Assembly (NCBI RefSeq): GCF_026745355.1
Contig: NC_079206.1
Span: forward strand, 25,551,845 to 25,615,844
Direction: 5' to 3'
Length of the DNA: 64,000 bases
From: Beta vulgaris subsp. vulgaris
Lineage: Eukaryota; Streptophyta; Magnoliopsida; Caryophyllales; Amaranthaceae
Part shown: in pieces, positions 1 through 10,515 of the stretch
How the letters are laid out: each line of letters opens with the position of its first letter
Numbering within the stretch: position 1 is the stretch's first letter
The notes under the pieces: model-generated
What the model was told of the DNA's origin: nothing
Seen by the model: the letters and a program-made list of their open reading frames with translations, nothing else
Database searches by the model: none
Program-made: the position numbers and the translations under genes

Positions 1-515
1 AAGCTCTTCAATTCCCTAGTCATTTTATACAACTTGTAATGGTTTGTGTGAAAACACCTAGGTTTACTCTCATCGTGAATGGATCCTTAAATGGATTTTT
101 TGAGTCAAAAAGAGGGTTGAGACAGGGGAATCCTTTTTTTCCCCGTGCTGTTTGAAATTTGTATGGAGTACCTCTTCAGGTTAGTGAGGAAAATTCAAGA
201 GTCTTCTAGGTTTGCTTTTCGCTCTAGATGCAAAAGGGTAGTTTAAACCACCTAGTGTTTGTTGATGACTTTATACTATGTTGTAGTGGTGAGTTTCCAG
301 CAGTTTATACCATGATATAGGCTTTAAACTCTTCTCCGCAACCTCTGGTTTGAATGTGAATGAGCAAAAATCTGAGTTTTATATAGCTAGAATGAATGTT
401 GAGACTATTTTAGGATCTAAACATAGCAGCATGCCTTTTAAATATCTTCGCATTCCCATTTGTGCTAAGAAGATTGGAATTGTTGAATATATGAGCATAG
501 TTGCGAAAATTGTTT
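1..515 (+). pseudogene. LINE reverse transcriptase remnant (5' cut by window edge)
   Basis: From base 3 the forward frame reads a non-LTR RT segment containing VNGSLNGFF and [15 protein letters not shown], the usual plant L1 RT block with [11 protein letters not shown]. After a frameshift near 230 another frame gives HLVFVDDFILCCSGEF (catalytic box, normally FADD, here FVDD), then SGLNVNEQKSEFY and MPFKYLRIPICAK, the conserved blocks that follow the palm. The blocks occur in the correct order, so this is one decayed copy and not chance matches. Endonuclease and RNase H are not visible: the first may lie outside the window and the second was not found before 1101. It is non-functional, with stops and frameshifts. 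Family assignment is firm; the subfamily is not known. Confidence 0.8.
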
Positions 516-1101
516 TTAGTAAATAATCAGGTCCTTAAACGAGGTCCATAGATTACAAGTTTTCGTTAGTTTGACTTGATCTTGTCTTGAGCGTATAGAC
601 TTTTCCACTAGGGATTCTTCTTTTGGAAGTTGATACAGACAAAGTCAAAAATCGCCAAAGATCATGAAATCGTCGTAGACTCCTTCAAGGACAAGGAGAG
701 TTTGGAAAAAAAAATAATGGGTTCAAATTTTATGACTCTTATAGATGTAGGTGGGGAAAGACTTTAATAAGGTTAGGTTCATACTCGAGTCTGTGTGTGG
801 ATCTAGAAAGAGCATGCTCTTGAATTCTAGAAAGTCAAATCATTAAAGCTTCATTAATTTAATTTTATTAAAGCAGTCGAACCTCGAGATGAGGGTTCAT
901 ACATATCCTTGCGGAATCAGACCATCCGTATTTTGAATTCGATTTATTTTTATATTTTTTTCTACCTGAACTTTTGCCTAGGGCTTCTTTTTGGGTTTTC
1001 AACCTAGCGGGCTTGGAAATACCTTGAAAAAGGAGTTAGAGTTGATGATAGGTTGAGAGGGTTTAAAGTTTGAGGTTTGATGTTTTGATAAAGGTTGAAT
1101 T
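516..1101. other. Unassigned AT-rich stretch
   Basis: No open frame of note, no terminal repeats and no RT blocks were recognised. It lies between the LINE remnant and the start of the LTR at 1102 and may be eroded LINE sequence. Confidence 0.4.
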
Positions 1102-4100
1102 TGTAACACCTTGTAGTTTACACCCTTTATTTTTGGCGTTTGTTTATATTAAAATGATATTTTTATAAAAAAAATTATTTATTATTTAAATTACTTTGGA
1201 ACGTGTTGTAAAAATTTGTATATATTTTTAAATGTTGTGAATTATTTATTTTCATAGGTTAGTTACTTATTTTAAAAGTTCAGGATATGGTTTTGTCACA
1301 TTGCGTTTTTGTAACATTGATGGACCGACTTGGGTGATGAGATGTTGCATCACATGTGGTGTGTCATGCTGGCCAAAAACCAGCAATTATGGAGTGGAGG
1401 ATGAAGGGTTTTGGTGCTTATTAAGCCAACCTTTGAATCTCTTTTAACCCCCCATTTAATCCCTCATTAACACTCTCTTAAACCCTTCATTTTTTCTTGC
1501 CAATAAATTATGATTTTCAATAAGAGAAATTCAGAATCATTCTCATTTGAGCCATGCCAATTTCAAGAAAATAAAGAGAGGGAAGGAAGAGAAAAAGAAG
1601 ACAAAAGTTCAACTCAGTTTTTCCTGTCACACCTTCACGAAAATGTCCATCACTAGAGATCTAACCTTTGGATCATCCTCAAATTTGGACAGCACATTTT
1701 GAACATCTTTTTTTTACTTTGATCAAAGGGATTTTGAATTCGAATTTTGATCGACGGGAATCTTGGTCGGAATAGAATAATATGAAATGAGATTCTTTTT
1801 CAAAGTTCAAGAAGAGGGCTTGGACAGCATGGGTGCACGCATATTTCCGAATCTCTTTAGATTCAACTCTCCTCCCGACGTTTCAAGTAACTAGTTGTTA
1901 TCTTAGAACGCTACAGATTAGAGTTTATTTCATTAGTAGATTATTTTGTTCGAAAATTGTTTTAACTACTTTTCATATGAAACTATTGATGAAAAATTAT
2001 GTGTATTGTATGTATATTATGTGCAACAAGATAATTTTTATTTGAATTTTTCCTCGATTAGTAATTTGTGTGTTTATGGCTTAATTATTACTCCCTCCAA
2101 TATGAAACATCATCCTTGTTATTGTTACTAAAGATACCAAGGAGGATCAATTTATGTGGGGTGTGGCGTGGGTAAAGTAGGAGAGAGAAAGGGGTTAAGA
2201 AAAATAAACAAATAAAAAGGGGTTAAAGTATGTGAGAGAAAGGGAGTAAAATTGAACTAATAGTGTAATTATAGACCATATAATAGAGACATGAGAGGGT
2301 GAAAAGGTAAAAAAAAATTGCCAAATAAAAAATAAAGTAAAAGAGGGAGGATCTTCTGGAAACGCACATAAACGGAAAGAGAGAGGATCTTTAGGAACCG
2401 GAGGGAGTAAATAATTAGTGAATGAGCTTTATAATTGCCAAAAATATTTTTATTGAAACATGTTACACATGTAGTATGTTTGTAATGCCTTAGAATAATT
2501 TTTGTGTACTGTTTTCGAGTTTAACTAATTGAATTTCCTATGTTTTGCATTTTCAAGATTCTTAGTAATTAATTCATGAATATTATTTTTAAGGTCGAAA
2601 AATCTATTTATTTTCATAATCTGTATTACCATGGGTTTATGTATGTTGTGTGAATTTTCGGTAATTTTTCTGCGTTTATTTATAATTTTAAGTATTTTAT
2701 TGGCTTTATTGAGTAATCTGGAAATTAGTGGTTAAAATTACTTTTGAAGTCCGAAAATTAGAAATAAAATTATTACTGTGTTAGTAAAGCTATAATGGAT
2801 GTATTTTGATTTTCTTGTGAATTTAGGGTTCGATTTTTATTTTTGAATAAATTTTATTGTGCCAAAGATTTAAGATTATTCTTTTTAATAGTAAGAGGTT
2901 AATAATCAGGTTTAAAATGAAAAATTTTGCATTATTTGAATGATGATGATTTTTATGTTACAGTTGTTATGATTAAGTGTTATTATTTTTACGTGCAGTT
3001 AGAGTAACAATGTGTTTGTTTTAGTGAATTAATGAGTTTTTGGTTAATTGATACTTTTTTTCGGTGGCGTTAGACGCACACAAATGCGTCAGGCGCTGGA
3101 TGGTTCGTGTAGATGTACAGGTTGGCGCTAAGCGCAAGCTCCTGCGTCGAGCGCACAAGTGTTCTGTATTATGTTACATGATTTTCGTATGTAACTAGTG
3201 ATTTTCGACATTGGGATTTATTTTGTTTGTTACTGTTCGGTGCTGTAAAACTTCTTTTATATTATTACTTGTGCTTAAATGTGTACAAAGGTATTTGTTG
3301 TTTAAAGTGTTCATTGTAAATTTATATGTTTACTTCTTTGAGTAATTTTGAAGAGATATCTATTGATGAATTGTCGGTATAAGATTGGGTGGCATCCCTT
3401 TGATGAATGTTATTGAGATGAATGTATGATACATTTATGATATTTATGACTTTATTTTGAGATAAAAACATCCAGTGGGATAGATGTAGTCCCCGGTGAA
3501 TAAAATGTCCATCAACTAGATTGCGATCTAGGGGTAAACTTGGGTTAATTGTTGTCGTTTGAGAGGATAAGGGTTTTGCGTGTTCTACCATGCATTGAGA
3601 GTTTGGTCATTATTAGACACATGGAGTGGGGAACGTAAGCTCATACACTGACTTGGAGATTGCGATCTAACAAATCTTAAGAAGTGGGTTGCTATCAATT
3701 GGCGTTCGGTTTCTTACTTAATAACATGTTCGAACTATACTTTTATTTTTATTTAAGTATTTTAAAGATTATTTATTTATTTTATCCAATTTATTTATTA
3801 TTTACTATTCATTTCGTTACTTGGATGTGAATGCATATTGTAGTTGACTTGACTTTATTCTTTCCTTTTTCTTACTAATCTATAAGTGGAATAGACTTTG
3901 ATTTCTTTTGTTCTACGAGAACTCCTAGTTACTCCCTACTGATTGTGGGTGTTTGTTGTATATTTTTGCACGTTATGTTGATGGGAATCTTCTTTGGTTT
4001 TAGGCTCGGGTTGAGATGTGAGCATTAAAATGTTAGATGTTTTAGGCCTAGACTTTTAGTTAGTTTAAAAGTCAGTTTTCTCTTTTTTGGATATTAATCT

Positions 4101-4267
4101 AATTAATTTAACGAATTTATACTATTTATTTATGTTGGTTTTATCACTTAGTTATTTAAACGCATTTCTTGTAGTAGTGACATTCCCAGAAGACGATGCT
4201 TTCGCCATTGTCCTATAATACTATTATTATTTCTTTCTTTTTCGTTTTAAAATTTTGGGATGTTATA
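1102..4267 (+). repeat. 5' LTR of the LARD-like element (about 3.17 kb, includes a MITE)
   Basis: Starts TGTAACACCTTG and ends in GGGATGTTATA directly before the primer binding site. About the first 510 bp match 17465-18019 with small differences; both copies share the segments GTGATGAGATGTTGC-like and AGCAATTATGGAGTGGAGGA. A 317 bp Stowaway MITE lies inside, so the LTR proper is about 2.85 kb. The terminal CA has become TA. No protein-coding frame is supported here. Confidence 0.7.
2091..2407. mobile_element. Stowaway-like MITE (Tc1/mariner)
   Basis: The ends CTCCCTCCAATATG and GAACCGGAGGGAG form the typical Stowaway terminal inverted repeat (CTCCCTCCG). A TA dinucleotide flanks each side (2089-2090 and 2408-2409), the mariner target duplication. 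It is 317 bp, AT-rich and non-coding; mobilisation would need a mariner transposase in trans. It lies in the 5' LTR. The matching part of the 3' LTR is missing, so it cannot be told whether the MITE came before or after the LTR element. Confidence 0.88.
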
Positions 4268-4269
4268 GT

Positions 4270-4281
4270 TGGTATCACAGC
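4270..4281 (+). other. Primer binding site of the LARD-like element
   Basis: TGGTATCACAGC lies 2 nt inside the left LTR and matches the plant initiator-Met tRNA PBS consensus TGGTATCAGAGC with one difference. Reverse transcription would start here. Confidence 0.75.
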
Positions 4282-4339
4282 AAAACTCTCCTAAACTTTC
4301 GACAAGAGTGGTTAATGATTCTTTAAAATTATTAGTGAG

Positions 4340-4745
4340 CACTAGTGGAAAAAATGAAGAAGGGATGCGCTGAAAATGGCCTGTAGGGCTGAGCTTTTTG
4401 ACAGCAGCCCTTTCAATAGCAGCCCTTCACTTTTCAAGTAGGGCTGCTTTAAAAGCGCATCCCTTCACAACGAAGGGCTGCGCTTTTTAGTAAAAAGCGC
4501 ATCCCTTCTAAGCTTGAAGGGCTGCGCCTTCTTAACTAGCGCAACCCTTCTAAGCTTGAAGGGCTGCGCTTTTTCAGCAAGCGCAACCCTTCTAAGCTTG
4601 AAGGGATGCCGGCTCCAGGAGCCCTGCTACTATGAAGGGCTGCGCTAGTTGGAACTAGCGCAACTCTTCTAAGCAAGAAGGGCTGCGCTAGTTGAGAAGA
4701 AGGGTTGCGCTTTTTGAAAACTAGCGCAGCCCTTCACTATTTTAT
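4340..4745. repeat. Left TIR and subterminal repeats of the CACTA
   Basis: After the TIR, short motifs AGGGCTGCGC and GCGCAACCCTTC alternate in direct and inverted orientation, often as back-to-back pairs separated by AAGCTT-like spacers. In characterised En/Spm elements such arrays are the binding sites of TNPA. The same motif fills 15145-15424 at the other end. Confidence 0.85.
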
Positions 4746-4789
4746 TTTATTTTTGTAAAATTAATACAGCTTCTTGCCCCTGCTCCTGC

Positions 4790-5100
4790 ACACAGCACCC
4801 ACACCCTCTACCACTGCCCACCCTCCCAGCCCACCCCCACTGCCCACCCTCCATGCCCCCAGCCCACCCCTCTGCCACACCCCACAACCCTCTGCCACAC
4901 ACTCACTGCACCCACCCCCACTGCCCCCCCTCCCAGCACCCACCCCACTACCCCACTACACCCACCCCCATTGCCCCACTGCACCCACCCCACTGTCCCC
5001 ATCCCACCCCCTGCCACACCTCTGCCACACCCCTGCCACCAGCCCTGCACCCCCATCCCCAGCCCACCCAGCAGCCCCACCACCCCACCCCCACCCAAAA
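4790..5100. repeat. C-rich minisatellite inside the CACTA
   Basis: Irregular tandem repeats of CCCACCCC, CTGCCACACCC and CACTGCCC type, with almost no T-runs or A-runs. Open frames on both strands here are low-complexity artefacts. The minus strand is G-run rich and resembles the G-rich array at 9240-9620 (shared GGGCAGTGGG and GGGCTGGGA words), so the two arrays may be related in inverted orientation. Confidence 0.8.
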
Positions 5101-5242
5101 CCTCCCTTGGACAAAAAAATTGCAAATTGCAATACGATAATATATGACAAGTGGAGAAAGGTAATAATTAACTTCAAATATATTTAATAATGTAAAAAGT
5201 GTACATAGAATTGATAGAAACTAGTACATTCGAGCTAAAATG

Positions 5243-7210
5243 TCATCTTATGCAATCATCGGTAATGTGGGACGCTAACTTATCCCGAACTTCATCTATT
5301 TCTTTTTTGGTGAAGTTCCTCAAACGTGGTGTGCAATTCGCATAAACCTTGCAAAACAACCAAGGAATAAACACATATATAAGAATTCAATCATTTTACC
5401 GTAGTTAGTACTTCTAAAAATGACATATACCTTCCCGAAATTCAATCAAAATCAAATGCAAGCCTAAAAGTCTATATACTAGTTATAATATATCTCATAT
5501 AACATGTTCAAAGAAAATTTGGGGTTAAATGACTTGATAAGTACATTTTGGGAGCGAAAAGGCCAAAATAGGCCGGAAATGGCCTTTTCGTTCCCGAAAT
5601 TGCAACAACAAATGCAAGCCTAAGAATCTAGTTATATTATGCATCATATAATCATGTTCAAAGAGAATTTGGGGTTAAATCAGTTCATAAGTGAATTTTG
5701 GGAGCGAAAAGGCCAAAATAGGCCGGAAATGGCCTTTTCGTTCCCGAAATGCAACCAACATATGCAAGCCTAAGAATCTACATACTAGTTATATTGTGCC
5801 TCATATAATCATGTTCAAAGAAAATTTGGGGTTAAATCACTTGATAAGTACATTTTGGGAGCGAAAAGGCCAAAATAGGCCGGAAATGGCCTTTTCGTTC
5901 CCGAAATGCAACAAACAACATATGCAAGCCTAAGAAACTACATACTAGTTATATTATGGCTCATATAATCATGTCCAAAGAGAATTTGGGGTTAAATCAC
6001 TTCATAACTACATTTTGGGAGCGAAAAGGCCAAAATACAAAATGGCTCGTCCGAAATGCAACAAACAATTGGAAACCTAAAAGTTACATACATTTCGAAG
6101 ATCACCAACATCTTTGCAATGGTTGACGATAACGAGCATGAACCTCATGATGTAATACCCACACGCACGTCCACCTATTTGTACCGGACACTAAAATTCA
6201 CCAAAGATGCAATAAATGACATGTTAGATGTGTATTATGTGTTTCTATAAAAGGATCAAAAAATTACTCATGTTACCTCGACTAAATGCCAAACAGGAGG
6301 TTTTGGTTGTCGAAGTCCAGATGCAATAACCCCTTCATCACACTACATCAATACATTATTATAAGATTAGATGTACATTTAATATTAATAAGTGTGCATA
6401 TATTGAGTTTCGATTAGGCTACCTATTTAACAATGATTTGACTAGTAAGGACCGCATGTTTCTTTACGCAAAGAATCAAAGTGGTAGACTTCGTTACGTG
6501 CAAACATATTGCAATCAGTGTCCAATGGTTCCTACAACAATAAAAATGTTATTATTATCGTAGAACAACTAATAGGTCAATTTAATTAAAGTAAAAAGTG
6601 AGTTTAAGAAGCATACGATTCAATGTAAGGAAAAGAATGATCTTATATCCAAGACGGAACATGCTTTCAAAGAATCCTTGAGATATGCTTTCACTCCTTT
6701 TGGTTTTGTACGCAACTTCATCTCGTACTAAGCTTGGACATAACCAACCAAACATTGGCTCACTAGATGCGCTCAAATCATTGTATAATAGCCTGAGAAA
6801 TCATATTGATTAAAATAAAACTTATTATGGAAGTTATTAGTTGGATTGAATACTACTTAATTAAGGCATATATGTATATTTATTAATTTATATACTAATA
6901 AAGTATTACCTCATGAATGTTTGTATCATGGAAACATTCAACTCTTCCTCAAGTAAGAATTCTTTAATATCAACCTTAGATATGAAGGTCGATGAATCCT
7001 CAAAGTAGTGGAATTGGTGGTCGACAACTTAATCTAATCATTGCTTCATCGTCTACATCACTAGCGCACTCATGTAGCCAAAAGCACGGTTGAGTAAGGC
7101 CCTGCACCACCTCGATATCCGTAATGAGTGGAGACTTTGCCATAGAAACATTTACTTTCTCCACTTGGGCACGTCGGCCTTCCTGAGGTGAAGCTACCTT
7201 CTTTCTCTTC
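5243..7210 (-). pseudogene. ULP1-type (C48) cysteine protease region of the CACTA second gene
   Basis: Minus-strand exon-like segments read in order: a linker with FWLHECASDVDDEAMI (about 7000-7210); DSSTFISKVDIKEFLLEEEL with NVSMIQTFM (about 6910-6990); YNDLSASSEPMFGWLCPS (about 6720-6800); NHWTLIAICL with the catalytic His codon at 6525-6527; YHFDSLRKE with the catalytic Asp codon at 6475-6477; QIGGRACGYYIMRFM with the catalytic Cys codon at 6161-6163; and a last exon (5243-5347) with KKEIDEVRDKLASHITDD and a stop. This His-Asp-Cys order is that of ULP1 SUMO proteases, a domain known to ride on plant CACTA and Mutator elements. A frameshift between His and Asp breaks it. The hairpin repeat block at 5470-6075 lies in the last intron. 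Exon borders are inferred by eye. Confidence 0.72.
5470..6075. repeat. Tandem repeat block A, four units with a central hairpin
   Basis: Four units of about 150-160 bp. Each holds TTTGGGGTTAAAT followed by GGGAGCGAAAAGGCC, a short spacer and GGCCTTTTCGTTCCC, which pair as a 15 bp stem with one mismatch. Hairpin starts are at about 5550, 5700, 5857 and 6017; the last is degenerate. The block lies in the last intron of the ULP1-type gene. The same unit reappears as block B at 9627-10480. Confidence 0.85.
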
Positions 7211-9178
7211 CTGTCGGCCTTCCCCGAACCCTAGTAATTAGTTAAATTAAAAGATATTACTAACAATCATATATAGGAACTATAAAAGAAAACTATGTAT
7301 ATAACTTATGTTAATCATTATACCTGATCTGATAACCGCACCAATGCACGCAGCCATAGAACATAACTGCCAAGGGCATCAGTCACTGACTGTACACCAA
7401 CTTCTGCATTCGGCAGCGGAAGAGGTAATTCTTCGAAACCGGGCACGATGTCTGAAATGCTGACCACATAGTGAATATAAGTGACTGGCTGGTTGTGCAA
7501 TCGTACTCGGTCCCTAGGGGGCTATGCAGAGCCATAAGCAACGACAATGAAACTGCCATAACCATCTCCTTGAGCTAATAGCTCACATGGTGTCTCTTCC
7601 TTTAAAAAAAACTCTATTCATAGTTATCTATGAAACAACATATATATAGTAAGAAACTCATGCATTTAAGAACAATAGTTATGATATTAAATGATTATCG
7701 TGAACTCCGGATCTGGATGAGGCTGCGTAGGAACACTGCCTTGCGAGAAAGCACCAAAAGTCGGTAAGCCCATCTGCGCCAAAATGGCGTTGAAATTCTG
7801 AGTCATCTCCGCTCTAAGCTCCTCCCGAATTTGGGCTTTCATAGCCTCCACATCTATGGAAGCTGCTGAATCGACACCTCCTACGCCCCTCACACGTCCA
7901 TATTGGTCCCGTCCTAGAGTCTCGTGTAAGGCATCAATTTGTCCTCTATGAGTGAACTCACCAGTTGCCTCCTTTTCCTTCAAGCCAATCTGCATAAGGA
8001 TAAGAGAGAAATACTCGTGAGCGCACAAGTTATATTATTATGTATACCTTATGAAAAACTTATAATATGTACTTACAATGGCATTAGCTATCTGTTTTGT
8101 TCTGGGATCGGGCAAGACTCTCTGTCCCTTTGCATCAACCCCATGCATGGAACACCACCCATCGAACACTCTATCTGGTTGCCGAGGCTGTGCAACTGTC
8201 GTCCTAGAGCTAGTGCCCGATGCCATGGTCGACGCAATCCTGGGGTAATGGCTATACATCCACGATTCTCTCGCCTGACCATAGGACTGAGCACCCAGAT
8301 GGTGATAGTACTTCCTAGCTTTTGCATTCGTGCTACTTTTGTCACGAGATGCCTGAAACACACAAATATAAACAAAGGTTAGATATAGTGTTATACAATA
8401 ATATTGGATCTAAAAGTATTAAATCTTAGCTAGTAAAATATTCTTACAACAGCTTCCGGGGTTGTTTTTTGTGCAACAAATGCTTGCTACTGCTCAGGTG
8501 TGATATGCCTCCATATCTGATATGGTAACTTGGAGGGCGCCTCAAATGATGTGTCCGATAAAGCCTCAGAACTGGTGTGTATTTCTACCCCGTAGATTTT
8601 CTTCTTCTTTGTACCCCGGACTTTTCTCCGCTTCGTGATCCACCCCGACACTAGCTTGGCCTTGAAGTCTCTGAACCTCTGGGCAACCGCGGATAGAAAC
8701 ACATTCTTCTTGGCTTCACCATTTGCAATATTGAATTGATTCTACAAAAAACGCATTTCACGAATTAGTAAATATTACATACTATATTTAACAAAAGTGT
8801 TAAGATTCTAAACGTTATTGTACGCGAAGCTTACCATAGTATCTTCCCAAATCATCTTTTTCAAAGACTCGGGCACCTCTTTCCATGAGTGGAGAATGGA
8901 GAGCTTATGCATGCAAATCCCAACTTGGATGGCATACTTTTGACGCGATTTTCTACAATGTTGTCCCAAATGATCGTACTCCAAAGTCATTAGGGTGGGT
9001 TTCCCTAGTGACTTTGTAGGTCCCCTTCCTTTCCTCTTTTTCGTCTCCAAGTTCTTACTTGGCCTTTGTAAACCTTTTTACGGCGAGCCTTAACCAATTG
9101 TCGCCGTTCCTTTTCGTAATCGAAACACTCATCCTCGGTAGTGTGTTCAGCACTCGTATCCGTATGCACCTCCGCCAT
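7211..9178 (-). pseudogene. TNPA-like (Ptta/En-Spm, Transposase_24 type) region of the CACTA second gene
   Basis: Several exon-like minus-strand pieces: start MAEVHTDTSAEHTTEDE (ATG at 9178); a basic stretch KARRKKVYKGQ; LGKPTLMTLEYDHLGQHCRK; QRFRDFKAKLVSGWITKR; SSTNAKARKYYHHLGAQSYG; GEFTHRGQIDALHETLGRDQ followed by YGRVRGVGGVDSA; and VTDALGSYVLWLRALVRLSD. The RVRGVGG and DA[VL]GS[FY]V.W words are hallmarks of plant En/Spm second-gene proteins (PF03004-like). The product would bind subterminal repeats or accompany TNP2. Spacing and splice-like borders suggest one minus-strand transcription unit with the ULP1-type region downstream. Individual exons are open but the downstream half has a frameshift. 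Exact introns are not resolved. Confidence 0.7.
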
Positions 9179-9239
9179 GTCCCTGAAATTGTACAAACAT
9201 ACGCATTAATATAAAAAATTAAAAATTAAGTCACTAGGA

Positions 9240-9625
9240 AGGGGGGGCAATAGGGGTAGGGCAGTGAGGGGTGTGCAGTGGGGGTAGAGGGGGCAGTGGG
9301 CTGGGAAGGGGGCAGTAGGGGGAGGGGTGCAGTGCAGCAAGGGGAGGGGGTAGCAGGGGGAGGGGTGCAGTGCATCAGGGGGAGGGGCAGTGCAGCAGGG
9401 GAAGGGGGGCAGCAGGGGGAGGGGCTGCAGCAGGGGGAGGGGGCTAGCAGGGGAGGGTGGGGAAGGGTGCAGTGCAGCAGGGGAGGGGGCAGTAGGGGAG
9501 GGGAGGGGTGCAGTGCAGCAGGGGAGGGGAGGGGTGGCAGTGCAGCAGGGAAGGGGCAGCAGGGGAGGGGAGGGGAGGGGGAAGCAGGGGGAGGGGGGAA
9601 GTGGGAGGGTGGGGGAGGGGTGCAA
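9240..9625. repeat. G-rich minisatellite inside the CACTA
   Basis: Degenerate units of GGGGGAGGGG(TG)CAGTGCAGCA, with many runs of four or more G on the plus strand, so G-quadruplex formation is plausible. It lies just upstream of the second gene's start codon (9178) and directly abuts hairpin block B. The long open frames over it on both strands are low complexity and are not taken as genes. Confidence 0.85.
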
Positions 9626-9626
9626 T

Positions 9627-10480
9627 GGGAGCGAAAAGGCCAAAATAGGCCGGAAATGGCCTTTTCGTTCCCGAAATACAACCAACAACAAATTAAAGCC
9701 TAAAAATCTACATAATAGTTATATTATACCTCATATAATCATGTTCAATGAAAATTTGGGGTTAAATCACTTGATAAGTAAATTTTGGGAGCGAAAAGGC
9801 CAAAATAGGCCAAAATAGGCCGGAAATGGCCTTTTCGTTCCCGAAATGCAACCAACAACAAATTAAAGCCTAAGAATCTACATACTAGTTATATTATACC
9901 TCATATAATCATGTTCAATGAAAATTTGGGGTTAAATCACTTGATAAGTACATTTTGGGAGCGAAAAGGCCAAATAGGCCAAAATAGGCCGGAAATGGCC
10001 TTTTCGTTCCCGAAATGCAACCAACAACAAATTAAAGCCTAAAAATCTACATACTAGTTATATTATACCTCATATAATCATGTTTAATGAAAATTTGGGG
10101 TTAAATCACTTGATAAGTACATTTTGGGAGCGAAAAGGCCAAAATAGGCCAAAATAGGCCGGAAATGGCCTTTTCGTTCCCGAAATGCAACCAACAACAA
10201 ATCAAAGCCTAAGAATCTACATACTAGTTATATTATACCTCTTATAATCATGTTCAAAGAAAATTTGGGGTTAAATCACTTGATAAGTACGATTTGGGAG
10301 CGAAAAGGCCAAAATAGGCCAAAATGGCCTTTTCGTTCCCGAAATGCAACCAACAACAAATTAAAGCCTAAGAATCTACAGACTAGTTAAATTATGCCTC
10401 ATATAATCATGTTCAAAGAGAATTTGGGGTTAAATGACTCTATAAGTACGATTTCGGAGCGAAAATGCCAAAATATTTAC
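9627..10480. repeat. Tandem repeat block B, six units with a central hairpin
   Basis: Six units of about 160-170 bp, the same as block A. Hairpin starts are at about 9627, 9787, 9957, 10126, 10287 and 10457; the last is degenerate, as in block A. Some units have an extra GGCCAAAATA copy in the loop. The block lies between the 3' end of TNP2 (10516) and the 5' end of the second gene (9178), so it is intergenic here but intronic in block A. Confidence 0.88.
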
Positions 10481-10515
10481 AAATTAGAGAAATTACACAG
10501 ACCTGAGTTTATGTC

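Noticed and set aside
4761..5187. Overlapping frames on both strands rich in Pro or Gly
   Set aside because: C-rich minisatellite; no start context, no conserved domain, and all phases are open.
7939..8382. 147-residue plus-strand frame
   Set aside because: Antisense shadow of the TNPA-like exons on the minus strand.
9206..9818. Five overlapping frames rich in Pro/Leu or Gly
   Set aside because: G-rich minisatellite plus hairpin repeat; low-complexity artefacts.
5470..10480. CRISPR-like array
   Set aside because: Units of about 160 bp are tandem and nearly identical throughout, with no unique spacers, and the context is a plant transposon.
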